From positions 48,261-112,260 of the forward strand of contig NZ_QLLL01000013.1 of NCBI RefSeq assembly GCF_003259335.1: a stretch of 64,000 nucleotides of DNA, written 5' to 3'. The notes beneath the pieces were generated by a model. That model made no database searches. It saw only the letters and a list, made by a program, of their open reading frames with translations, and was not told the origin of the DNA. The DNA is from Chitinophaga skermanii (lineage in GTDB: Bacteria > Bacteroidota > Bacteroidia > Chitinophagales > Chitinophagaceae). Of the stretch, positions 36,787 through 44,900 are shown one piece after another; the stretch's first letter is position 1; every line of letters starts with the position of its first letter. A program made the position numbers and the translations under genes.

Positions 36787-37157
36787 GATCCGGTTCTAAA
36801 TTGGTTTTATTAAACGATCAGCATCAAATTGGGCCCAAATGGGACAATACTCTAAAACTTTGCTTACAGTTATTATTTGCTATGAGTAATAGCTACCAGG
36901 TTGAACATAAATACAAAGGAGAAGCGCAGGTCCTTCGCTTTTAGCTACAAGGAAGCTATAAAGATAGTAAATATCGCTATCAACATTGGTTTAAAAACAA
37001 CACTTTTGTGTTATTATGGTCTTCCCGGATATGGTATACTATTGATAATAACGCAGTTAGCGCAAAAATTGGTATGCAATGGTACAATTTTATCCTTACG
37101 AACCCATGAATTAATTTATAATTCATTTTTTGTTCATATACCGTTCAATAAATGCTG
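36787..37157. other. Divergent intergenic region
   Basis: About 400 bp between the hydrolase and the MFS gene, with the MFS promoter box at its right end. A 98-codon frame at 36901 starts with TTG, is AT-rich and overlaps the MFS start; it is not credible as a gene. Confidence 0.4.
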
Positions 37158-37165
37158 TAATTTTG
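37158..37165 (+). promoter_or_regulatory. Bacteroidota -7 box of the MFS gene
   Basis: TAATTTTG, 21 bases before the ATG at 37187; it rules out the longer frame from 37130. Confidence 0.55.
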
Positions 37166-37186
37166 GCGCTCAACTTTTCAAATTTT

Positions 37187-38419
37187 ATGGCCGTTAAACG
37201 AAATGCTGCACTAGGCTTCATTTTCATCACGATTCTAATTGATGCAATAGGCATCGGTATTATTATTCCCATTGTTCCTGACTTAATTAAAAATTTAACC
37301 GGCGAGAATCTTAGTCATGCCTCCACCTACAGTGGTTGGCTAACATTCGCTTATGCCAGTATGCAATTCTTATTTGCCCCTATAGCGGGCGGATTGAGCG
37401 ATCGTTACGGTCGCCGACCTATTTTATTAGCATCTTTATTGGGTTTAGGCATTGATTATTTATTCCTAGCCTTTGCCCCTACGCTGGCTTGGTTATTTGT
37501 AGGCCGCGTAATTGCAGGAATTTTTGGCGCCAGCTTTACAACAGCGGTTGCCTACATTGCCGATATAAGTACACCTGAAAAACGTGCACAAAACTTTGGT
37601 TTGGTGGGCGCAGCATTTGGCTTAGGGTTTATTATAGGTCCAGCTATTGGCGGTATTTTAGGGCAGCATAGTTTGCACTTACCGTTTATTGTAGCGGCTG
37701 TTTTTAGCTTGGTGAATACGTTGTACGGTTTTTTCATCTTACCGGAATCGTTACTCCCCGAGAACCGTCGACCATTCGATATAAAACGCGCCAACCCATT
37801 CGGCGCCCTTACGCAGTTAAAGAAATACCCTGCACTAAGCGGCATGGTGGTTTCCATTGTACTTATTTACATTTCCGGGCATGCTACCCAAAGTACGTGG
37901 ACCTTCATTACGATGGAGAAATATAATTGGGATAAAAACTATACGGGGTATTCACTCAGCTTTGTTGGGTTGATGATTGCGTTAGTACAGGGTGGATTGA
38001 TTAGGATACTGATCCCGAAATTCGGCCAAACGAAGTCGGTGAACATCGGTATGATGTTCTACATAATTGGGTTTACCCTTTTCGCCTTCGCTTCACAAGG
38101 CTGGATGATGTACGCCTTTATGCCCATTTTTGCACTCGGTGGTATTGCCGGCCCTGCTATTCAAGGTATTATGAGTAACCAGGTTCCTCCAAACGAACAA
38201 GGCGAACTGCAAGGATCTCTAACAGCCCTTATGAGTATTACCTCTATCTTCGGGCCACTTATTATGACGGGGTTATTTACCTATTGCACCAGTCCAACAA
38301 GCCCGATTTATTTCCCAGGCGCACCATTTGCCTTGGGAGCGGTATTGGTGTTGGTTAGCTTATTGCTAGCACAGAAATCGTTGAAAAAGTACGGGATGGA
38401 TCATCCTAAGTCTAAATAA
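37187..38419 (+). CDS. MFS transporter, Tet-efflux (DHA1) type
   Basis: A 410-residue, 12-helix drug:H+ antiporter of the major facilitator superfamily. DAIGIGIIIPIVPDLI (helix 1) and the loop GGLSDRYGRRPILL between helices 2 and 3 are the classic DHA1 motif A, and GRVIAGIFGASFTTAVAYIADIS is motif C-like in helix 4-5. The sequence resembles TetA-type pumps. Tetracycline or other drug export is possible, but no TetR regulator is adjacent, so the substrate is open. The start at 37187 is set by the promoter box just upstream. Confidence 0.87.
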   Translation: MAVKRNAALGFIFITILIDAIGIGIIIPIVPDLIKNLTGENLSHASTYSGWLTFAYASMQFLFAPIAGGLSDRYGRRPILLASLLGLGIDYLFLAFAPTLAWLFVGRVIAGIFGASFTTAVAYIADISTPEKRAQNFGLVGAAFGLGFIIGPAIGGILGQHSLHLPFIVAAVFSLVNTLYGFFILPESLLPENRRPFDIKRANPFGALTQLKKYPALSGMVVSIVLIYISGHATQSTWTFITMEKYNWDKNYTGYSLSFVGLMIALVQGGLIRILIPKFGQTKSVNIGMMFYIIGFTLFAFASQGWMMYAFMPIFALGGIAGPAIQGIMSNQVPPNEQGELQGSLTALMSITSIFGPLIMTGLFTYCTSPTSPIYFPGAPFALGAVLVLVSLLLAQKSLKKYGMDHPKSK

Positions 38420-38424
38420 CACAT

Positions 38425-38455
38425 AAAAGGCGGCTCCTAACTGGGTCGCCTTTTT
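38425..38455 (+). terminator. MFS gene terminator
   Basis: AAAAGGCG and CGCCTTTT arms around a 14-base loop, followed by T residues. Confidence 0.7.
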
Positions 38456-38696
38456 AATTTGTTTTTAGTTTGAAGAAAGGCAAGAGAAAGTGATATGCTA
38501 TTGCTTGAATGCATGTTATCTTACTTACCATTCGCCTTATTGTCGCAATCAACCCTACACTGCCATTTCTCACAAACACTCCGAATGATTCCAACTATTA
38601 CCTTTCTAAGGTCTCACTATCCCCTTGGATTAATCCGTGCTATACTTAGAAACTACCCAATGGTTAATAGGTATTTGACCGTGCGGGTCGTGTAAT
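38456..38696. other. Intergenic region before the 11-bp array
   Basis: No credible gene or RNA is seen. A 66-codon frame (38495-38695) has no family features and no promoter. Confidence 0.4.
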
Positions 38697-38847
38697 TCCT
38701 AAGTAACTTCAAAGTGACTTCCAAGTAGCTTCCATGTAATTTCCATGTAATTTTCATGTGTTTTCCATGTAATGTCCAAGTAAATCCATGTAATTACATC
38801 GTATTTACATCGATAATCAGTCGATATAAGATCGATATGTTATCGGC
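38697..38847. repeat. 11-bp degenerate tandem array, TTCCATGTAAT-like (about 14 units)
   Basis: Using the G of the central GT/CG as marker, units begin at 38703 and repeat at 11, 11, 11, 11, 11, 11, 11, 10, 11, 11, 11, 11, 11 bases. The unit drifts from TTC(A/C)AAGTAAC through TTCCATGTAAT to TACATCGTATT and TCGATAT. The first three units carry TAA, TGA and TAG at the same place; eight of the first nine carry a plus-strand stop. The array lies in the 883-bp gap between converging genes. Confidence 0.85.
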
Positions 38848-39262
38848 TTTTACCTTATGAAAACCTTACTTTCTACCATTTAAAAGCTTGTCGTGCATAA
38901 TGAATATCTGCATTACATTGAATTTCAATATCATAATACAACAATGGTTCAATTAATTATCATAAACAATTCATAACCAAGCACATATAAAAATCAAACA
39001 AACTATCAATATTGGAGATACCTGCTACTATTTTATTGATTTATAAGCTATTGAATAAGAAATAGACGCTTATTTAGGAGCATAATCTATACAGGTTGAG
39101 TAAGCATTTGTAGTTCGTTGGACGAATGGGCTGAGCAAAATTGGTTTTGAGAGGATGTAGAGAAGAGTTTGAAAGATGAGTAAAGAGAATACACTTATCA
39201 ATGATAGATTTTAAGCTGATTGTAGTAGGTGAAACCAGCAGAATTGATATGAACTTAAAAGA
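38848..39262. other. Intergenic region after the array
   Basis: AT-rich DNA with no gene, RNA or terminator recognised until the hairpin at 39263. Confidence 0.4.
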
Positions 39263-39284
39263 AGAATAGTCGACTATCTATTCT
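39263..39284 (-). terminator. Weak terminator of the AraC gene
   Basis: AGAATAG and CTATTCT arms around 8 bases, then a T-rich stretch on the minus strand. Confidence 0.45.
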
Positions 39285-39302
39285 AAATTATTGGTTATCA
39301 AA

Positions 39303-40097
39303 TCATTTACTTTTTAGCAATAGCGCTGTTGGAGCATATCCAAACTGCTTCTTAAAGGCGAACGAGAAATGGGATAAGTCTTCAAACCCCAATTCCACGT
39401 AAATATCACTTGGCCGTTTTAAATCCTTCTCTATCAAAAACTTAGCTTCATCCAACCTGCGCCCGGTTAGCCAGCGGCTAGGGGTTTGTTGGAAAATCTC
39501 TTTGAAGTCGCGTTTAAAGGCCGACAAACTTCTACCCGACAAATAAGCGAAGCGCTCTATGCTCACATTAAACTTGTAGTTTTTCTGCATAAAAGCCTCT
39601 AAATCAATCTTCCCTGGCACCCCGAAATCGAAGAATACACCTGCTAAGGCAGGGTTAAGTTGTAACAAAATCAACAACAACTCCTCCCGCTTAATATCCG
39701 CAAACGATTGGTGCAATTTTCCTTCTTCTGTAAAGTAAGGTGTTAATGAGTGTATGAAATTATGGATCAACTCTGCAGGGGGGAACTTTATAAAGGCTTC
39801 CTTCCCAAAATAAGTTTGTAAAGAAAAGGCATGCCTCGCTTGAAACGCCTTCAAAAAGACTTCATCAAAAATAATGACCACCTTCTCGAATGCATTGTTT
39901 TCCTTGTTCTTATGATAACGGGCTAAATGATTTTTTCGAACAACACAGGCTTCACCGGGATGTAATACATAATGCTTATTCCCATCGTACCCATCTATAC
40001 TGCCTTTCGCCAAAAACAGGAACATGTGTTCTTGCACGAATTGCTCCGGCGATATTGTGGGACCTATATAACAAGATTTTATGTCGGTAAACTTCAT
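39303..40097 (-). CDS. AraC family transcriptional regulator
   Basis: A 264-residue regulator. The C-terminal AraC/XylS DNA-binding domain has two helix-turn-helix motifs: SIERFAYLSGRSLSAFKRDFKEIF (first) and PSDIYVELGFEDLSHFSFAFKKQFGYAPTALL (second, containing the family signature). The N-terminal half is a cupin-type sensing domain (LHPGEACVVRKNHLARYHK). It follows the epimerase gene by 15 bases on the same strand, so it probably controls that gene or responds to its product. The inducer is unknown. Confidence 0.88.
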   Translation of the reverse strand: MKFTDIKSCYIGPTISPEQFVQEHMFLFLAKGSIDGYDGNKHYVLHPGEACVVRKNHLARYHKNKENNAFEKVVIIFDEVFLKAFQARHAFSLQTYFGKEAFIKFPPAELIHNFIHSLTPYFTEEGKLHQSFADIKREELLLILLQLNPALAGVFFDFGVPGKIDLEAFMQKNYKFNVSIERFAYLSGRSLSAFKRDFKEIFQQTPSRWLTGRRLDEAKFLIEKDLKRPSDIYVELGFEDLSHFSFAFKKQFGYAPTALLLKSK

Positions 40098-40112
40098 AAT
40101 AAACGGATTTAA

Positions 40113-41150
40113 TCACTTTACAAGCCCCAAATCAAGTAAACTATTAGCAGTGGCTAATACAGCTTCTTCGTTAGAGCGTGGTTGCCATCCCAATAAACGC
40201 TTAGCCTTATCGTTACTAGCCGATTTAACAATGCCTACCAAGGGTGCCACCAAGGCAAATTGTTTATTAAACAATGCACCAACACGTATAAACCAATTGG
40301 GTACTACCTTCGTAGGCACCTTAGCCGCCTTCTCTCCTAAGTTACGACGTAATATATTCGCTATATCCACCATCGACATCGATTTTCCTGCTACTGCCAA
40401 GAAGCGTTGCCCATTCGCTGCGGGTGATACCATTGCTTTTACATGTAAATCGGCCACATCACGTACATCTACATAACCAAACGATAGCTTAGGACAGGCT
40501 TTCATTACCCCGCTCAACATTTGAAAAATAGGCTGGATGGAATGAGAATAATCGTTCGACAGCACGGGGCCCAATACACCAGCTGGGTTTACAACAGCAA
40601 GTTCCATTCTATTCCCATGGCTACGTACAAACTCCCATGCCGCTCGTTCTGAAATGGATTTAGATTGTTGATAAGGCGGAACTGTATTGTTCAACACAGT
40701 CCAATCTTCTTCCGTATAAGGGGCCGTTTTATTCGTTCCCATGACTACCGCCCCAAATGCAGAGGTAAGCACCACCCTTTTTACGCCAGCTTTTTGAGCA
40801 GCTTCTAACACATATAATACCCCGTTCCTGGCAGGAACTACGAAGTCGTCGAGTGTTTTAGCGGCAGTATTGGGTGTAGGGGATGCCGTATGAATAACGT
40901 AGGTACAATCTTTTACGGCATTATGCCAACTGGCAGCATCTTGTAAATCGGCTTCTACAAAGCTCAGCGACTCGAAAGAGTTGACACCCCCTTGGCGTAA
41001 CATCGCTTTCACTTCTTCCGTTCTTTTTAACGAACGTACGCTGGCCTTTACTTTAAAACCGGCTTTCAATAAGGCAATAATGCAATAGGAAGCAATAAAA
41101 CCGGAACCACCGGTTACAAGCACTTGTGCTTGGTTTGATGAATTTTCCAT
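40113..41150 (-). CDS. NAD(P)-dependent epimerase/dihydroflavonol reductase-like
   Basis: A 345-residue extended short-chain dehydrogenase. The Rossmann motif is VTGGSGFIASYCIIAL (GxxGxxA-type), the mid domain has YVIHTASPTPN, and the active-site region is TSAFGAVV followed by PPYQQSKSISERAAWEF (Tyr-x-x-x-Lys as YQQSK). The best fit is the dihydroflavonol-4-reductase/cinnamoyl-CoA reductase-like group, in which bacterial members reduce various aldehydes or ketones. It is the first gene of the operon with the AraC regulator. Confidence 0.85.
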   Translation of the reverse strand: MENSSNQAQVLVTGGSGFIASYCIIALLKAGFKVKASVRSLKRTEEVKAMLRQGGVNSFESLSFVEADLQDAASWHNAVKDCTYVIHTASPTPNTAAKTLDDFVVPARNGVLYVLEAAQKAGVKRVVLTSAFGAVVMGTNKTAPYTEEDWTVLNNTVPPYQQSKSISERAAWEFVRSHGNRMELAVVNPAGVLGPVLSNDYSHSIQPIFQMLSGVMKACPKLSFGYVDVRDVADLHVKAMVSPAANGQRFLAVAGKSMSMVDIANILRRNLGEKAAKVPTKVVPNWFIRVGALFNKQFALVAPLVGIVKSASNDKAKRLLGWQPRSNEEAVLATANSLLDLGLVK

Positions 41151-41264
41151 GTGTAGGTATTGTGTGTATTCGATATCCGAACCAGTACAAAGTTCCTACT
41201 CGTTTGGTTGATTCATGTTGTTTAAAAGTCCTATTTCTCTTTGTTCAAAAGTTCAACCTAATAA

Positions 41265-41291
41265 AAAAGGAAGGCGATCAACCTTCCTTTT
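41265..41291 (-). terminator. Terminator of the membrane protein gene
   Basis: AAAAGGAAGG and CCTTCCTTTT arms around a 7-base loop, 7 bases past the stop at 41299; T-tract on the minus strand. Confidence 0.75.
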
Positions 41292-41298
41292 ACTATGC

Positions 41299-41901
41299 TT
41301 AATGATGATGTTCGTGTGTTGTTTTCTTGGGAAGATAGCCTTGCTCCTTAAGTACTTCTATCACCAAGGTAAGTGTTTCTTCTATTTCGGTCGACACTTG
41401 CACTGTTTTGAACGCACCTGCTGGGCCGATCAGTACATCGGAACCTTCGAACAATGGCAGCATACGGGCGAACTTTTGTTTTTCTTCTGCAGGAATCTCT
41501 AATCCAATAAAGGCTACCAAGTGTTTAGGACGTGCCGGGTTACTGAACAGATGAATTGGAAACCCGTTCAGCTCGCCTGCCCATACTTCTTGCGCCAACA
41601 TGGTAAGGCTATTGCCGCCCATCTTGGCTGTTGTGAAATGGTATTTCTCCAAGAATTCCGGTACCCCGGGCTGCGCGAATATTTGGGTTTGACGGCGGTA
41701 CAATAAGTACCCCCTTAAAAACACAGCCGCCGTAATAAACAATGCCCCGCTCAGTGCCACAAGCGCCATACCGCCAACATCGAAAGGCGCCGGGTTGTTC
41801 GTTAGATTGTGTTGCAAAAGCATTAATAAATAGCAACCCGCAAAGGCAATCATGCCGATGATGATTAATTGCCGACGGTTTAAATACATCAATTTTTTCA
41901 T
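41299..41901 (-). CDS. Membrane protein of unknown function (200 aa)
   Basis: The ATG at 41901 is preferred (MKKLMYLNRR); a longer frame would start inside the terminator of the upstream gene. Two transmembrane segments occupy about residues 10-70 (LIIIGMIAFAGCYLLML and GMALVALSGALFITAAVFL). The remaining 120 residues are cytoplasmic and look globular (FEKYHFTTAKMGG; HLVAFIGLEIP). The protein ends in a His-rich tail (HEHHH). I do not recognise the family. A promoter for it would have to lie within about 25 bases after the terminator at 41925. Confidence 0.7.
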   Translation of the reverse strand: MKKLMYLNRRQLIIIGMIAFAGCYLLMLLQHNLTNNPAPFDVGGMALVALSGALFITAAVFLRGYLLYRRQTQIFAQPGVPEFLEKYHFTTAKMGGNSLTMLAQEVWAGELNGFPIHLFSNPARPKHLVAFIGLEIPAEEKQKFARMLPLFEGSDVLIGPAGAFKTVQVSTEIEETLTLVIEVLKEQGYLPKKTTHEHHH

Positions 41902-41924
41902 AACCAGCCGCAAAGTAAATAAAA

Positions 41925-41957
41925 AACGCGGCGAACCCAAAAGGAGTTCGCCGCGTT
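41925..41957 (-). terminator. Terminator of the giant exoprotein gene
   Basis: Perfect 12-bp arms AACGCGGCGAAC and GTTCGCCGCGTT, loop of 9, then six T on the minus strand. Ends 24 bases before the start codon of the next gene. Confidence 0.85.
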
Positions 41958-41984
41958 TGCAATACTAGTTAATGGAACAAGCGT

Positions 41985-44900
41985 TTAGTTTACTTTCACG
42001 AAGTTCGTTGTGTAGTTCACCCCGTTCGCTCCTACTAATTTTATGTAGTAAATACCTGCTGCAAAGTTGCTCACATCAATGTCGAGGTTATAGCTGTTGG
42101 TGATGTTGCCAATATTGTATTGTTTCACCATGCTACCAGAGCTGTTCATGATGTATACCATGCCGCTTTTGATTTCATTCTTTTTAATATCTAACCGAAT
42201 GCGCGATGTAGCCGGGTTCGGGTACAGTAACACTTCAAGCACGTTTAATATGCTTACTGCTTTTACGGTTACCACGTCTTTGCTAATGGCGCCTTTGTTA
42301 TCGGTAACTGTTAACTCGAATGAATAGTCGCCTTCCCGGAGGATAAGTACACCTGTTGAAGCCATGTTCGGCGACAAAATTGTGGCTCCTTCTCCTGCAA
42401 TGAGCTTCCAGCTATAGCTTACGATATTACCATCTGGATCGTACGAATTTTTACCATCGAGGGTAAACGGCGGGCCGGGCAATTGTACTGAGAAGTCGGC
42501 ACCTGCATTGGCTACCGGCGCTTTGTTAGGCGCTGGTTGTACGGTGATGATAATGCGATCTTTCGCTGTAGCACCATTATTATCTGTTACTGTTAATTCG
42601 AATTCATATTTTCCTTCGGCAAGACCGCTAATGGTGGTTTGTGCAGCATTCGGTGAGGCAATGGTTGCATTTCCGCCGGAGATTTTAGTCCATGCGTACT
42701 TGGTAATAGTACCATCTTCATCCGAAGAAGCGTTCCCATTCACGGTTACTGAATTGGTGGGTAAAGTGATAGTTACATCAGCACCAGCTACAGCCACCGG
42801 TGGTTTATTTGCCGCTAACACGGTAACTAATACACGATCTGTTGAGGTTGCACCACCATTATCTTTCACCGTTAATTCGAATTCGTATACCCCGGCAGCT
42901 AAACCACTTACTGTAGCTTTTGAAGCTTGGGGGTTGGTAATACTTACTTTGGTGCCACTTACTTGTAGCCAGCTATAGCTAACGATGGAACCGTCTTCGT
43001 CGGTCGACTGGGAACCGTCCAGCGTAACACTGTTGGTAGGTAAAGTAATGGTAATATCGTTGCCGGCTTTTGCAACAGGAGCCTTGTTCGGGGCAGACTG
43101 CACAGTTACAGTAACCCTATCGGATGCGGTAGCACCGAGGTTATCAGTAACGATCAATTCAAATATATAGGCGCCCGCGGAGAGGTTTTTCACGTTAGTT
43201 GTTGCGCTATTCGGAGAGTCGAACGCAACAGTGCTTGGGCCGGTAATTAATTTCCATTCAAACTTCACAATGGAACCATCTGGATCAGACGATTTGCTAC
43301 CATTCAGCGTAGTGCTATTAGCGGGTAACGTGATGGTGATATCGTTACCCGCATCTGCAATGGGAGCCCTGTTGGGCGCCGCGTTTACAGTAAGGGTAAC
43401 TTGTGCCGTGCTCGACAAACCTTCTTTATCCGTCACTTTCAATTGGAACACATAGTTACCGGCGATCAAACCACCGATCGCTGTTTTTACAGCATTCGGC
43501 GTAGCAATATTGGCTTGGTTCGGGCCGCTTACTTGGGTCCAGCTGTAAGTATTGATATTATTATCTGGATCTGTAGAAGCGCTACCATCGAGGTTAGCCG
43601 TGGTGGTTGGCAATGTAATTGCGAAATTACTGCCTGCGTTTGCTACAGGAGGTTTGTTGGTAGAAGGTTTTACGATTACGCTTACTTGCGCAGTGGCTGT
43701 GGCGTTATCGTCGTCGGTTACTTTAAGTTCGTATACGTAAGTACCGGCTACCAGGTTGTTCACGGCTGTTTTAGCGGCATTGGGTGAAGCAATCGCAGAA
43801 GTGCTTGGGCCACTCAATTGTTTCCAAGTGTAGGTAACAATTTTGCCGTCGGCATCTGTAGAAGCGCTACCATCCAAATTAGCTGTATTCACAGGCAAAG
43901 TAATGGTTACATTGCTGCCTGCATTCGCAACCGGAGGCTTATTGGTAGGCGGTGTTGTACTGTTGTATTCATCGGCACCAATATCGAAAGCAGCGCCTTG
44001 TGGGCGGTTATCGCCATCAATATCTTTGGTAATGCCATATGCGCTGGCATTGTAACCTTTATCCAAAGCCGGCGATAAGTTCGTAATATGGAAGTTATTA
44101 CCTGCTACGTCCACGAACCTAGCGGCGTTAATATCAGCCAAGAAGAGGTTATTACCGGCAGTATAGTCAATCCCGTTCGACACATCCATGTAGGCACGGT
44201 CGCCACTACTTAAGTCGGCCCCTACTGCCACAATGAAGTTGTTATACAACATATTGCCTGTACCTACGGTGCCTTTGGTTTTCATGAAGTTGATCCCTTT
44301 CCTACCCGGCCTAACGATGGTATTATTGAACACCTGTAAACGTAAAGGTTTATAGATCACATTCGTAGGACGGTCATCGATCAAGATCGCATCCTGGCGA
44401 ACTGCGGAACCATCATACCCGGCATCTACAACAATATTATTGTACACCTTCACTAAATCGGAACCGAATATTTGGATACCGTTACCTGTACCTTTAATAA
44501 TGGTATTATTATATACAGCCCCTACGTTTTCGCCACCGAAGATAATACCGGCTTGTTGACTGCCTTTATTCTCGAGGCCGTAGTTGCTTACTTTATTATT
44601 ATATATATAGGCATTTTCCGGGGCACCAGATAACTGGATACCATCCCATCCTGTATTATTTGTAATAACGTTATAAATCTGCACATTGAATAAACGCGGA
44701 GGCAAAGCATTTACGGTAGCCCCGTTACAAGTAAGTGATACCCCGTTTTGCGAAGTATGCCCGATATACATCCCTTCCCCTGTAACATCATGAATGTACA
44801 AGTCGTGGAACTTGGTATTCATAATTTTAAAGTTAGGGTGTTGGTTCATCGGGTCACAATCTGGGTTTACTTTGCAAAGCACACCTGCTTCGGTATGCTG

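Noticed and set aside
36901..37197. A 98-codon frame between the hydrolase and the MFS gene.
   Set aside because: It starts with TTG, has no signal or family features, is AT-rich in composition and overlaps the MFS start; the MFS promoter box lies inside it.
38495..38695. A 66-codon frame after the MFS terminator.
   Set aside because: There is no promoter, signal or family feature, and it ends at the start of the 11-bp array.
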